This document shows, one piece after another, positions 21,166 to 30,852 of a stretch of DNA of 64,000 nt. The notes under the pieces are model-generated. The model did not search any database. It was not told where the DNA came from and was given only the letters and a program-made list of their open reading frames with translations. Source of the stretch: Onishia taeanensis (GTDB lineage Bacteria; Pseudomonadota; Gammaproteobacteria; Pseudomonadales; Halomonadaceae); assembly GCF_003268885.1 (NCBI RefSeq), contig NZ_QLSX01000002.1, forward strand, positions 212,280-276,279. The letters run 5' to 3'. Position numbers and translations under genes: made by a program. The first letter of the stretch is position 1, and each line of letters begins with the position of its first letter.

Positions 21166-22446
21166 ATGGACGAGGTCACCCGCCAGTTTCTGACCAGCCA
21201 TCATCTGGCCATCCGGCTCGCCGTGGCGCTGCTGCTGGGTGCACTGATCGGCCTGGAACGGGGCTGGGAAGCCCGAGGCGAGGCCGCCGGCCAGCGCATC
21301 GCCGGCATTCGCACCTTCGCACTAGTGGGCCTGCTCGGGGGCATCGCCGCCCTGCTTGCCGAGCGCATCACGGTCTGGGCCTTTCCAGCGATCTTTCTCG
21401 GCGTGGTAGTGACTAGCCTGATTGCCTATCAGGCCCGGCTTCGCGAGGTGCCCGACTACAGCATCACCAGCATGGTCGGTATGCTGCTGACCTTCTGCTA
21501 CGGCGCTATCGCCGTGGCTGTCGACCCGACCCTTGCCGCCGCAGCGGCGGTGATCACCACGCTGATTCTCGACAACAAGCACGAGATCCACGGCCTGCTC
21601 AATAAACTGCAGCGCCATGAGCTGGATGCGGGCTTCAAACTATTGCTGATCTCGGTGGTGATCCTGCCCCTGCTGCCCAACCAGAATCTGGGCCCGGGCG
21701 GGGCCCTCAACCCCACCACCATCTGGTGGCTGGTGGTGATGATCGCGGCGATCTCCTTCGTCGGCTATTTCGCCATGCGCCTGGGCGGCACCCGCCGTGG
21801 CATCCTCTTCACCAGCCTGTTCGCCGGACTGAGTTCCTCCACCGCCCTGACCCTGCATTTCGCGCGCCTGTCGCGGCGCTCGGAAGGGCTCGGCCCGCTG
21901 CTGGCCGCCGGCATCCTGATCGCCTGCGGCACCATGTTCCCGCGCATTCTGCTCTACTGCCTGGTGATCAATCCGGCCCTGCTGGGCCCCTTGATCGTGC
22001 CGGTCGCGGTGATGGCGGCGCTACTGTGGCTGCCGGCGCTCTGGCTATGGCACAACCACCATGACGGCGCAGCGCTGGAGGAACCAACGCCCACTCAGAA
22101 CCCGCTGGAGCTCAAATCGGCGCTCTTGTTCGGCGCGCTGCTGACAGCGGTAATGCTGCTCGGCGAGTGGCTGCGCGAGTGGCTCGGCGATGCCGGGATC
22201 TACCTGCTGTCGGCGGTCTCGGGCATTGCCGACGTGGATGCCATCACGCTGTCGCTGACGCGCATGGCCGAACACAGCCTGGCACTGCCCACCGCCGTGC
22301 TCGGCATCGTGTTGGCGGCGTCGGTCAACAATCTGGTCAAGGCGGGACTGGCGAGCGTCATCGGTAGCCGGCAACTGGGTTGGCGAGTGGCAGGGCCGAT
22401 GATCGTGTCGCTGATGGCGGGGCTGGCGGTGGCCTGGCTGATCTAG
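21166..22446 (+). CDS. MgtC/SapB and DUF4010 membrane protein
   Basis: This is a 426-residue integral membrane protein. Residues ~10-140 match the MgtC/SapB N-terminal domain (LAVALLLGALIGLERGWEARG, then AGIRTFALVGLLGG). The remainder is the DUF4010 domain, with many helices including LFAGLSSSTALTLHFARLSRR. The family function is unknown. MgtC itself modulates the membrane ATP synthase during Mg limitation, but DUF4010 fusions have no assigned role. The start at 21166 has GGAGG seven bases upstream. It is convergent with the RIO-like kinase gene. Confidence 0.85.
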   Translation: MDEVTRQFLTSHHLAIRLAVALLLGALIGLERGWEARGEAAGQRIAGIRTFALVGLLGGIAALLAERITVWAFPAIFLGVVVTSLIAYQARLREVPDYSITSMVGMLLTFCYGAIAVAVDPTLAAAAAVITTLILDNKHEIHGLLNKLQRHELDAGFKLLLISVVILPLLPNQNLGPGGALNPTTIWWLVVMIAAISFVGYFAMRLGGTRRGILFTSLFAGLSSSTALTLHFARLSRRSEGLGPLLAAGILIACGTMFPRILLYCLVINPALLGPLIVPVAVMAALLWLPALWLWHNHHDGAALEEPTPTQNPLELKSALLFGALLTAVMLLGEWLREWLGDAGIYLLSAVSGIADVDAITLSLTRMAEHSLALPTAVLGIVLAASVNNLVKAGLASVIGSRQLGWRVAGPMIVSLMAGLAVAWLI

Positions 22447-22535
22447 GCCACCGACCAACCGCCTGGGGCGCTGCAAGGAAAAGGGAGTCAAGCGGGCGAG
22501 CCGCATGAAAGGGACCAGAAGCCCAAGGGCTGGGC

Positions 22536-23396
22536 TCAGCGGTCCTCTTCGTCATCGGCGGCGACACGATCCCGGCGGTCGCTTTCTTCCTCGATGACGT
22601 CATCGATGACCGCCATGAGATCATCGACATCGACCTCGTGGGTGTCGTGGGCGAAGCAGCCGGTCAACTGACTGTCGGGAGTGAGTTCGCCGGCCTCGAA
22701 GCGGGCCCAGATCTCATGGCCGTACTCGGTTTCCAGCAGCGACGGGGCGAAACGGCCGAAATAGGCGCGCATGCGATCCACATCCCGGCGCAGCATCATC
22801 GCCGCACTATTGTTGCCCGCGGCATCCACCGCCTGAGGCAGGTCGATGATCACCGGCCCCGCGGCGTCGAGCAGGACGTTGAACTCCGACAGGTCGCCGT
22901 GCACCAGGCCAGCACACAGCATGCGCACGACCTCGCGGATTACCTGATCATGGTAGTCCAGCGCCTCGGCCTCGCTCAGCTCGCAGTCGTCCAGGCGGGG
23001 AGCGGCCTCGCCTTCGGCGTCGGCGACCAGCTCCATCAGCAGCACGCCATCGATGAAGCCATGCGGCTCAGGTACGCGCACACCGGCCGACGCCAAGCGG
23101 TAGAGGGCATCGACCTCGGCATTCAGCCAGGCGGATTCCTGCTCCTGCTGGCCGTAACGGGTCTTCTTCGCCATCGCCCGGGCTCGGCGACTGTTTCGCA
23201 CCTTGCGGCCTTCCTGATATTGCACCGCCTGCTTGAAGCTGCGCTGGCTGGCTTCCTTGAAGACCTTGGCACAGCGCAGGGTGTCGCCGCAGCGCACCAC
23301 ATAGACATTGGCTTCCTTGCCGCTCATCAGCTGGCCTTCCACGGCGTCAATCATGCCGTCGTCGACGAGCGGTTGCAGTCTCTTGGGTATCTTCAT
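22536..23396 (-). CDS. RIO1-family serine kinase homologue
   Basis: This 286-residue atypical kinase resembles bacterial RIO1-like proteins such as Pseudomonas PA4780. It has the flexible glycine-poor loop GKEANVYVVRCGD with the Lys in RCAKVFKE, the catalytic loop HGDLSEFNVLL, and the metal-binding motif IIDLPQAVD. The C-terminal ~60 residues are very acidic (DVDDLMAVIDDVIEEESDRRD in short). The substrate is unknown; archaeal and eukaryotic relatives act in ribosome maturation. AAGG lies just upstream of the ATG. Confidence 0.87.
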   Translation of the reverse strand: MKIPKRLQPLVDDGMIDAVEGQLMSGKEANVYVVRCGDTLRCAKVFKEASQRSFKQAVQYQEGRKVRNSRRARAMAKKTRYGQQEQESAWLNAEVDALYRLASAGVRVPEPHGFIDGVLLMELVADAEGEAAPRLDDCELSEAEALDYHDQVIREVVRMLCAGLVHGDLSEFNVLLDAAGPVIIDLPQAVDAAGNNSAAMMLRRDVDRMRAYFGRFAPSLLETEYGHEIWARFEAGELTPDSQLTGCFAHDTHEVDVDDLMAVIDDVIEEESDRRDRVAADDEEDR

Positions 23397-23564
23397 AACG
23401 CCTTCACGGGCCCTGCCTTGCCGGTTGCGCGCCCATCAGTCAGGCGCTGTATGCATCATCGCATGTTCACAGGGGGAGAGGGTAAACCACCGCAGGCAAA
23501 ATTTGGCCAGCGTCATGGCTATCGCTGCCCTCTCAGCGACTCACCGCCGTTTTCATTCCAGCAT

Positions 23565-23599
23565 AAAAACGCCCGCCCACGGCGAAGCCGGGGCGGGCG
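23565..23599 (-). terminator. Rho-independent terminator of the alcohol dehydrogenase gene
   Basis: The stem GGGCGGGCG/CGCCCGCCC with a short inner stem is followed by TTTTT on the minus strand. It lies 21 bp past the dehydrogenase stop. Confidence 0.85.
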
Positions 23600-23619
23600 C
23601 AGGGTTAACACCAGGCGGA

Positions 23620-24687
23620 TCAGGCCGCTTGAGCATCCTTGAGGCTGGCCATGTCGATGACGAAGCGATACTTCACGTCGCCCTTCTGCATGCGCTCGAA
23701 GGCCTCATTGATGTTCTTGATATCGAGCATCTCGATATCGCAGGTGATGTCATGCTCGGCACAGAAATCCAGCACTTCCTGGGTTTCCGCCAGGCCGCCG
23801 ATCAGCGAGCCGGCCAGCACGCGGCGCTTCATCACCAGGTTGCCGCCCACCAGCGCCGGGTCCACTTCCTGGATCAGGCCGACCAGGATGTGAGTCCCGT
23901 CGTACTTGAGCGTCGCGAGGTATGGGTTGAGGTCGTGGGGAACCGGCACGGTGTCGAGCAGGAAGTCGAAATGCTCGGCCGCGGCCGCCATCTGCTCATC
24001 GTCGGTGGAGACGATGACATGATCGGCGCCCTGCTTCTTGGCCTCAGCGACCTTGGATTCCGAGCGGGTGAATAGCGTGACTTCACAGCCCAGCGCCTTG
24101 GCAAACTTGACGCCCATGTGACCCAGGCCGCCCATGCCGATAATGCCGACCCGGTCGCCGGCCTTGACGCCATAGTGGCGCAGCGGCGAATAGGTGGTGA
24201 TGCCGGCACACAGCATCGGAGCCGCCACGGCCGGATCGAGCTTATCGGGAATCGAGACCACGAAGCGCTCGCTGACGACCACGGAATCGGAATAGCCGCC
24301 CTGGGTCATGGTGCCGTCGTGGCGATCCGGGCTGCCATAGGTCATGGTCATGCCTTCCAGGCAGTACTGTTCCAGGTCGTCCTTGCAGGCACTGCAGTGG
24401 CGGCAGGAATCCACCATGCAGCCTACACCGACCACATCGCCGACCTTATATTTAGTGACATCGCTACCCACTGCGGTGACGCGGCCGACGATCTCGTGGC
24501 CCGGCACCAGCGGATACTGGCTCATGCCCCAATCGTTGCGGGCGAAGTGCAGGTCAGAGTGACAGACACCGCAGTAGTCGATCTCGATGGACACGTCGTC
24601 CTGGCGCGGTGTGCGGCGCTCGAAGCTGAACGGTGCGAGGTCCGACTCGGCCGAATGGGCGGCATAAGCGTTGGCTTGATGGCTCAT
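23620..24687 (-). CDS. zinc-dependent NADPH alcohol/aldehyde reductase (YahK/Ahr type)
   Basis: This is a medium-chain dehydrogenase of 355 residues. Catalytic zinc ligands are in CGVCHSDLH and PGHEIVG. The structural zinc site is CMVDSCRHCSACKDDLEQYC in short. The Rossmann motif is GMGGLGHMGVKFAKALG, followed by a Ser/Arg-containing segment (FTRSESK) typical of NADPH use. The closest recognised group is the cinnamyl-alcohol-dehydrogenase-like YahK/Ahr aldehyde reductases, which reduce a wide range of aldehydes. AGGAGG precedes the ATG. A divergent AraC-type regulator suggests inducible expression by an aldehyde or alcohol. Confidence 0.9.
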   Translation of the reverse strand: MSHQANAYAAHSAESDLAPFSFERRTPRQDDVSIEIDYCGVCHSDLHFARNDWGMSQYPLVPGHEIVGRVTAVGSDVTKYKVGDVVGVGCMVDSCRHCSACKDDLEQYCLEGMTMTYGSPDRHDGTMTQGGYSDSVVVSERFVVSIPDKLDPAVAAPMLCAGITTYSPLRHYGVKAGDRVGIIGMGGLGHMGVKFAKALGCEVTLFTRSESKVAEAKKQGADHVIVSTDDEQMAAAAEHFDFLLDTVPVPHDLNPYLATLKYDGTHILVGLIQEVDPALVGGNLVMKRRVLAGSLIGGLAETQEVLDFCAEHDITCDIEMLDIKNINEAFERMQKGDVKYRFVIDMASLKDAQAA

Positions 24688-24992
24688 GAGTTGCGTGTCC
24701 TCCTGAGAGAGTTGGGCTCATGCAAATGATGAGAGAGCACCATTGTGGTCCTGCGACCGCATCACTGCGACAAACGATCCTGTGTCATTTTTGCCTATTC
24801 CTCCAAATCATGACGCCCAGCAGCGGGTTTTCTCGCCAAAAACGGCATTATTCAGTCATCATAGGGGCATACGGCCTAGCTGTGACGCACCGGCTCTCAC
24901 CGACTCTCTTCCATCTACTCGCTCACCGACTTTCCGTGGCCCAGCACCTTAGGCTGACCGCCTTGATTGACCACTACCGACAGGAATCGCCC
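24688..24992. other. 305-bp divergent control region (alcohol dehydrogenase / AraC regulator)
   Basis: No gene is supported. The AraC frame stays open upstream to 24720, but that part has no family similarity. The region should contain both promoters and the AraC operator. No clear direct-repeat operator was identified by eye. Confidence 0.55.
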
Positions 24993-25928
24993 ATGTCGCT
25001 CTCTTCCCGCCTGATGACGCTGATCAAGCCGCTGATCGATCGCGACGGATTCACCCAAAGCGCGGTACCTGCGGTCTCGTTGATGGCCTGCCACCACCAG
25101 GTGCCGCGCACCCCACTGATGTACGAGCCGAGCCTGGTGATCGTTATCCAGGGCCGCAAGATTGGCTATCTCGGCGATCGCGAGATCCACTACGATCCGG
25201 GCCAGTACCTGGTACAGACTCTGCCACTGCCCTTCGAGTGTGAGACCTTTGCCTCACCCGACGCGCCGCTGCTGGGGCTTTCCGTGCGCATCGAACCGGC
25301 GCTGCTCAGCGAGCTGGTACTCGAGATGACAGGGCTTGAAACAGGGCTTGAAACAGGGCCCGACACCGGAGGCGACGCGACATCGCACTCAAACGAACCG
25401 CTGCCGATGGCGTCGGTGGCGATGACCGCCAGCATGCAGGAAGCGGTCGTGCGGCTGCTGCGCGCCCTGAACGACCCGCTGGATGCACGCGTGATGGGCG
25501 AGGCCCGGGTGAGAGAAGTGATCTTCGAGGCCTTGAAGGGCGAACAGGGCGCGGCGCTGCGTGCTCTGGTGAATCATCAGGGCCACTATTCTCAGATCAT
25601 CCAGGCACTGGCCCAGATGCATGCCGACGTCACCCATAACGCCTCGGTCGAGGTGCTGGCTCGGGATGCCCACATGAGCGTCTCGTCGTTCCATCAGCAC
25701 TTCAAGCAGGTGACCCGCGCCACGCCGCTGCAATACCTGAAGCGACTGCGCCTGATCAAGGCGCGCCAGTTGCTGAGCCATGACGACCTGAACGTCAACC
25801 AGACCGCCGATGCGGTGGGCTATCGCAGCGTTGCCCAGTTCAGCCGCGACTACAAGCGCACCTTCGGCGCCAGCCCCCTGCAGGATCGTCGCCAGAACCG
25901 CAGCCTGTCCGATGCCGACGCCAGCTGA
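24993..25928 (+). CDS. AraC-family transcriptional regulator
   Basis: This is a 311-residue regulator. The N-terminal domain matches the AraC-N cupin type found in many aldehyde/alcohol-responsive regulators (PLMYEPSLVIVIQGRKIGYLG). The C-terminal ~100 residues hold two helix-turn-helix units (VEVLARDAHMSVSSFHQHFKQVT and NQTADAVGYRSVAQFSRDYKR in pieces). The start at 24993 has AGGAA upstream and fits family length. A 12-bp tandem duplication (25331-25363) inserts the residues LETGLETG between the domains. It is divergent from the aldehyde reductase gene, which it probably controls. Confidence 0.9.
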   Translation: MSLSSRLMTLIKPLIDRDGFTQSAVPAVSLMACHHQVPRTPLMYEPSLVIVIQGRKIGYLGDREIHYDPGQYLVQTLPLPFECETFASPDAPLLGLSVRIEPALLSELVLEMTGLETGLETGPDTGGDATSHSNEPLPMASVAMTASMQEAVVRLLRALNDPLDARVMGEARVREVIFEALKGEQGAALRALVNHQGHYSQIIQALAQMHADVTHNASVEVLARDAHMSVSSFHQHFKQVTRATPLQYLKRLRLIKARQLLSHDDLNVNQTADAVGYRSVAQFSRDYKRTFGASPLQDRRQNRSLSDADAS

Positions 25929-25951
25929 TCGCTCACGGCGGCAGGCGCCTG

Positions 25952-26003
25952 CCCTATCCATCGGCCCTATCCACCAACCCTATCCACCGGCCCTATCCTA
26001 GCC
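25952..26003. repeat. four 13-bp tandem units
   Basis: The units in register are ccctatccatcgg, ccctatccaccaa, ccctatccaccgg and ccctatcctagcc, starting 23 bp after the AraC stop codon. Confidence 0.9.
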
Positions 26004-26113
26004 TGACCTGAGGTGACCGGACCTGAGTTGATCCCAGTCAGGGTGACCGCTGAGCGCATCGACTAGGCTAAGGCCTGGTGACTATTTCTGCCGTCCCAGG
26101 CTAATGCCAACAA

Positions 26114-28945
26114 GTGAGCGCCGACGTGTCGATTCGCAATCTGGATGCCCTGTTCACCCCCTCTTCCATCGCACTGATCGGCGCCAGCAACCGCCCGGAC
26201 TCGGTAGGTGCGGTGCTGGCCAAGAATCTCTACGAGGGCGGCTTCGCCGGGCCGGTGATGACCGTCAACCCGCATGAGACCGCGATCCGCTCGACACTCA
26301 ACTACCGCTCGGTGGCCGAGCTGCCGATCGCCCCGGACCTCGCCGTGATCTGCACCCCGCCGAACACGGTGGTGGAGCTGGTCAGTGAGCTTGGCGAGCG
26401 AGGCTGTCGCGCCGCGGTGGTGATCACGGCAGGCTTCGGTGAAGGTAACCATGCAGAGGGGCAGGCGCTCAAACAGGCGGTGCTGGATGCCGCTCGGCCT
26501 CACCAGATGCGCATCATCGGCCCCAACTGCCTGGGGATCATGGCGCCCCATGCCGGCATCAATGCGAGCTTCGCCCATGTCGCACCGACCCCCGGAAATC
26601 TGGCCTTCGTCACCCAGTCCGGCGCGGTGGCCACCTCGGTACTCGACTGGGCCGTGAACCGCGGCATCGGTTTTTCGCACATGTCGTCGCTCGGCGCGAT
26701 GAGTGATGTCGACTTCGGCGACATGCTTTATTACCTGGCACTCGACCCGCACACCCATGCGATCCTGCTCTATGTCGAGGCGGTTAGCGAAGCCCGCAAG
26801 TTCCTCTCGGCGGCGCGCATGGCCTCGCGCAACAAGCCGGTCGTGGTGGTCAAGGCCGGTCGCAGTGACGACGGCGCCCGGGCGGCGTTATCGCATACCG
26901 GCGCAATGGCCGGCGCCGATGCGGTCTATGACGCGGCCTTCCGCCGCGCCGGCATGTTGAGGGTCAAGACACTCGACGAGCTGTTCCAGGCGGTAGGCAC
27001 CCTGGCCTCCGGCGTGCGGGTCAAGGGCGACCGGCTCGCGGTACTGACCAACGGCGGCGGCATCGGCGTGCTGGCGGTGGACGAGCTTGCCGAGGGTAAC
27101 GGCCGATTGGCCGAGCTGTCCCCTGAGACCCTCGCTCACCTGGACACTCGCCTGCCGGCCACCTGGTCCCACGGCAACCCGGTGGATATCCTCGGCGATG
27201 CCACCGGCGAGCGCTATGTGGTGGCGCTTGAGGCGCTGATCGAGGCCGATGACGCCGACGCCATCCTGATCATCAACTGCCCGACGGCCGTGGCCGACAG
27301 CTTTGGGGCCGCCCAGACGGTGATCAACACCTTGCATACTCGCCACCTGCCGGTGCTCAGCTGCTGGTTGGGCGAAGCCGCTGGCGCCGAGGCGCGCCGG
27401 CTCTTCGCCGACCGCCGCCTGCCCTTCTACGATACGCCCGAGCAGGCGGTACAGGCCTTTGGCCACCTGTGGCAGTACCACCGCAACCACGAACTGCTGA
27501 TGGAAACGCCCCCGGCGGTCACGGACCTACCCGAGGACGCGCCGGCCAAGGCCAATGCAATCATCGACGCGGTGCTCAACGAGGGACGCGACGTGCTCAC
27601 CGAACCCGAGGCCAGCGCCCTGCTGGCCGCGTTCGGGGTGCCGGTGGTGCCTGCTCGCCAAGCCCGGGACGGCGAGGAGGCTGCCCGCTTGGCCGCCGAG
27701 CTGGGCTTCCCCGCGGTGGTGAAAATTCTGTCGAAGGACATCAGCCACAAGTCCGATGTGGGCGGCGTAAAAATCGACCTGACCTCCAGTGAGGCCGTGA
27801 GCAGGGCCACCGAGGACATGCTGGCCCGGGTACGTCAATCGAGCCCCGAGGCACGCATCGAAGGGGTCAACGTGCAGCCGATGATCAGCCGTCCCGGCGC
27901 CTTCGAGCTGATTCTGGGCGTCGCCGAGGACCCGATCTTCGGCCCGGTGATTCTGTTTGGCCAGGGAGGCACAGGAGTGGAAGTGATCGGCGACCGAGTG
28001 ATCGGCCTGCCGCCGCTGAATCCCTTGCTGGCCCGGGAGATGATCGAGCGCACCCGCGTATCGCGGCTGCTCAAGGGCTATCGCGACCGCCCCGCCGTGG
28101 ATAGCGAGGCCATCGTGCTGGCACTGGTCAAGCTCTCGCAGCTCGTCGCCTGCCTGCCGCGGGTGGTATCGCTGGATATCAACCCGCTGCTGGCCGATGC
28201 CGGCGGCGTGATCGCTCTGGATGCCCGGGTCGTGGTGCGCGATGCCAGCAAACCGCGAGCGCCAATGACCATCCGCCCCTATCCGCGAGAGCTCGCCCAA
28301 GACATCGTCACCCAGTCCGGCCAGCACTACCGCCTGCGGCCGATCCGCCCCGAGGACGAAGACGCCCTGGTGGAGATGCTCAGACGCTCCGATCGTAGCG
28401 ATATCCGGCTACGCTTCTTCGCCGCGATCAAGCGCTTCGATCATGCCTTCGCCGCCCGCCTGACTCAGCTCGACTACGAACGCGAAATGGCCTTCGTCGC
28501 CCAGCCTCAAAACGCCGATAGCATTCTCGGCGCCGTTCATCTGATCGCCGAGCCCAATCAGGAGCGCGCCGAATTCGCGGTAATGGTGAGAAGCGACATG
28601 AAGCAGTCGGGGCTGGGCTACTGCCTGATGCAGGCGATGCTCGACCACGCCCAACGCATGGGGATTACCTGGGTAGAAGGCGAGGTGATGCTGGAAAACG
28701 ATGCCATGCGCCGTATGGCCAGAGAACTCGGCTTCAAGGAGCAGGAGTTGGAGCGCGGCGCCGACTCGGTGGCCATCTCGCTCAAGCTCGACCATGCCGC
28801 AGACGACGGCACGGACGCTGGCAAGGCCGCTGCCCCGGAAGGCTCAAACGATGGTTCCAAGAACGATTCCAAGAACGATTCCAAGAACAGTGGCTCGGCA
28901 CCAGGCAGTGCAACTACCCCTGCTGAGTCAGCCAAACCCGACTAA
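26114..28945 (+). CDS. PatZ-like NDP-forming acyl-CoA synthetase / GNAT protein acetyltransferase
   Basis: This large protein of about 943 residues has the domain order of E. coli PatZ (YfiQ). A CoA-binding domain (SIALIGASNRPDSVGA, ~18-33) is followed by a succinyl-CoA-ligase-like domain, an ATP-grasp domain (~490-710, including FPAVVKILSKDISHKSDVGG in pieces) and a GNAT acetyltransferase (~735-890, FAVMVRSDMKQSGLGYCLMQ). PatZ acetylates lysines of metabolic enzymes. Unlike E. coli PatZ as recalled, this protein keeps His261 in ALSHTGAMAG, the phospho-histidine position of true ADP-forming acetyl-CoA synthetases. The tail has SKND repeats (12-bp DNA repeats at 28856-28885). The GTG start at 26114 is tentative; a second GTG lies at 26126. 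Confidence 0.88.
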   Translation: MSADVSIRNLDALFTPSSIALIGASNRPDSVGAVLAKNLYEGGFAGPVMTVNPHETAIRSTLNYRSVAELPIAPDLAVICTPPNTVVELVSELGERGCRAAVVITAGFGEGNHAEGQALKQAVLDAARPHQMRIIGPNCLGIMAPHAGINASFAHVAPTPGNLAFVTQSGAVATSVLDWAVNRGIGFSHMSSLGAMSDVDFGDMLYYLALDPHTHAILLYVEAVSEARKFLSAARMASRNKPVVVVKAGRSDDGARAALSHTGAMAGADAVYDAAFRRAGMLRVKTLDELFQAVGTLASGVRVKGDRLAVLTNGGGIGVLAVDELAEGNGRLAELSPETLAHLDTRLPATWSHGNPVDILGDATGERYVVALEALIEADDADAILIINCPTAVADSFGAAQTVINTLHTRHLPVLSCWLGEAAGAEARRLFADRRLPFYDTPEQAVQAFGHLWQYHRNHELLMETPPAVTDLPEDAPAKANAIIDAVLNEGRDVLTEPEASALLAAFGVPVVPARQARDGEEAARLAAELGFPAVVKILSKDISHKSDVGGVKIDLTSSEAVSRATEDMLARVRQSSPEARIEGVNVQPMISRPGAFELILGVAEDPIFGPVILFGQGGTGVEVIGDRVIGLPPLNPLLAREMIERTRVSRLLKGYRDRPAVDSEAIVLALVKLSQLVACLPRVVSLDINPLLADAGGVIALDARVVVRDASKPRAPMTIRPYPRELAQDIVTQSGQHYRLRPIRPEDEDALVEMLRRSDRSDIRLRFFAAIKRFDHAFAARLTQLDYEREMAFVAQPQNADSILGAVHLIAEPNQERAEFAVMVRSDMKQSGLGYCLMQAMLDHAQRMGITWVEGEVMLENDAMRRMARELGFKEQELERGADSVAISLKLDHAADDGTDAGKAAAPEGSNDGSKNDSKNDSKNSGSAPGSATTPAESAKPD

Positions 28946-28957
28946 GAGCGCCGGTGG

Positions 28958-29233
28958 CTATCCGTCACCGTTAATGTCGGGAATGCGCTGCAAATGCAGA
29001 TGGCGCGCCAGGCGAATCGCCGGGCGCACCAGGAACTGGAAGCTGCCGATGATGAACATCCAGATCGCCAGATGCTCCTGAGCGGGATACAGGAACAGAA
29101 TGCTGCCCGCCAGAAACCATAGCGCAATAAGCACATCGTTGAAGATGCTCAGCGCCTCGTAGCGCTGACGGATGACCAACTCCTCATGGCCCAGATGCAG
29201 GGTAAGCGAGTTTTCAGATTGTTGCTGGGCCAT
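28958..29233 (-). CDS. YrhK-domain membrane protein
   Basis: This is a 91-residue protein with two membrane helices. The motif RYEALSIFNDVLIALWFLAGSILFL, read in pieces, then IWMFIIGSFQFLVRPAIRLARHLH, is characteristic of the YrhK-like domain. The function is unknown. AGGAGG lies six bases before the ATG. It sits between the PatZ-like gene (convergent) and dbpA (same strand). Confidence 0.85.
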   Translation of the reverse strand: MAQQQSENSLTLHLGHEELVIRQRYEALSIFNDVLIALWFLAGSILFLYPAQEHLAIWMFIIGSFQFLVRPAIRLARHLHLQRIPDINGDG

Positions 29234-29292
29234 GCGCGCCTCCTTTTAGCCATGCGTATGAACGTGCTGACAAACGAGTGTGACTGCCTTGC

Positions 29293-30684
29293 CTAGCGGC
29301 TGACCCGCCGGGCGCGAAATGAGCGCCCCTTGAGCTTGCCATTGGCGAGCTGATCGAGGGCTGCCTTGGCCTGTTCGCGGCGCACCGCGACGAAGGTGCT
29401 GCGATCTAGCACCTTGATTTTGCCTACCGCATCGCCGGCGATGCCTCCTTCGCCGGTCAGGGCGCCAAGGATATCGCCAGGGCGCACCTTCTGCTTACGC
29501 CCGCCGTCGATCTGCAACGTCACCATCGGTGGCGCAAGGGGCGCCTCGGCGAGCGCCTGGCGAGACGGCAGCGTCTCAGGTGCAAAGGCCTCGTCGAGGC
29601 GCTCGCCGAGCTTCTCCAGGCGAAACGCCTCCTTCGGGCCATAAAGGGTACAGGCGATACCGCTGCCCCCGGCCCGCCCGGTGCGGCCGATCCGGTGCAC
29701 GTGCACCTCGAGCTCGCGGGCGATGCCGTAGTTGAAGACCGCATCCAGAGCGTCGATATCCAGGCCACGAGCGGCCACGTCGGTCGCGACCAGGATCGAG
29801 GCGCTCTGATTGGCGAACAGCACCAGGGTGCGATCCCGGTCGCGCTGCTCAAGGTCACCGTGCAAGGCCAGGGCGCTGAAGCCGTGCTCGCAAAGCGCTT
29901 CGGCCACCTCGCGCGTCTCGCGCTTGGTGTTGCAGAACACGACGCTGGTGGCGGGCCGATGGGTCAGCAGCAACAGGCGCAGGGCCTCGAAGCGCGCGTC
30001 TTCGTCGGCCACCTGGAAGAAGTGCTGACGGATGCTGGTGCTATCGTGGGTCGATTCGACCTCCACCGTGACCGGCTCGCGCATCAGCGACTCGGCGATC
30101 GGGCGAATGGCATCGGTATAGGTGGCGCTGAACAGCAGCGTCTGGCGATCCTTAGGCGTAACGCCGATGATCGCCTCCAGGGCATCCTTGAAGCCCATGT
30201 CGAGCATGCGATCGGCTTCATCGAGCACCAGGGTCGAGAGCGCATCGAGGGACAGCGTGCCCTTGCGCAGATGTTCTTCGACGCGGCCAGGCGTGCCGAC
30301 GACCAGATGGGCGCCGTGTTCCAGCGAGCCACGCTGCGGGCCGAAGGGAGCACCACCGCAAAGCGTCAGCACCTTGACGTTGGGCAGGGCGCGGGCCAGG
30401 CGGCGCAGCTCGCCGGCCACCTGATCAGCAAGCTCGCGGGTCGGGCACAACACCAGGCCCTGAACGTCCAGGCGCGCGAGGTCGAGCCTCGACAGCAGCC
30501 CCAGGCCGAAGGCCGCGGTCTTGCCCGAGCCGGTCTTGCCGCGCCCGATCACGTCACGGCCGTCAAGCATCGGCGGCAGGCTCTGGGCCTGGATCGGCGT
30601 CATGGCGTGATAGCCCAGCGCGTCGAGATTGGTCAGCAGCGCATCGGCCAGTGGCAGGCGCGCGAAAGAGGTGGCATCAGACAC
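29293..30684 (-). CDS. dbpA: ATP-dependent RNA helicase DbpA
   Basis: This is a DEAD-box helicase of 463 residues (E. coli DbpA has 457) that acts on 23S rRNA helix 92 in large-subunit assembly. Motifs are Q-motif MTPIQAQSLPPML, Walker A GKTGSGKTA, PTRELADQV, DEADRMLDMGF, SAT, and HRIGRTGRAGGSG. The C-terminal ~75 residues are the DbpA RNA-recognition domain ending FVAVRREQAKAALDQL and KGRSFRARRVSR. The GTG start at 30684 (VSDATSFARLPL) has AAGGA ten bases upstream. The frame continues upstream to 31251, but that part lies antisense to the YeeN gene and is not coding. Confidence 0.93.
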   Translation of the reverse strand: MSDATSFARLPLADALLTNLDALGYHAMTPIQAQSLPPMLDGRDVIGRGKTGSGKTAAFGLGLLSRLDLARLDVQGLVLCPTRELADQVAGELRRLARALPNVKVLTLCGGAPFGPQRGSLEHGAHLVVGTPGRVEEHLRKGTLSLDALSTLVLDEADRMLDMGFKDALEAIIGVTPKDRQTLLFSATYTDAIRPIAESLMREPVTVEVESTHDSTSIRQHFFQVADEDARFEALRLLLLTHRPATSVVFCNTKRETREVAEALCEHGFSALALHGDLEQRDRDRTLVLFANQSASILVATDVAARGLDIDALDAVFNYGIARELEVHVHRIGRTGRAGGSGIACTLYGPKEAFRLEKLGERLDEAFAPETLPSRQALAEAPLAPPMVTLQIDGGRKQKVRPGDILGALTGEGGIAGDAVGKIKVLDRSTFVAVRREQAKAALDQLANGKLKGRSFRARRVSR

Positions 30685-30852
30685 GGTGGGCGGTCCTTGG
30701 CAGCGGGAAAAAGCGAGGATGGGCAGGATACCAGACCCTTGCCGTGATCGTCTGGAAACCGCGCGGCATCTCGCGGCAAGAAATACCCCTGTTACCGATT
30801 TCGGTTGTTCAGTAAGATTTCCGCTTCGATCACGACGCAACAGGATGACACG

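Noticed and set aside
24720-24992. 91-residue N-terminal extension of the AraC regulator
   Set aside because: It has no similarity to the family and no ribosome site. The start at 24993 has one and gives normal length.
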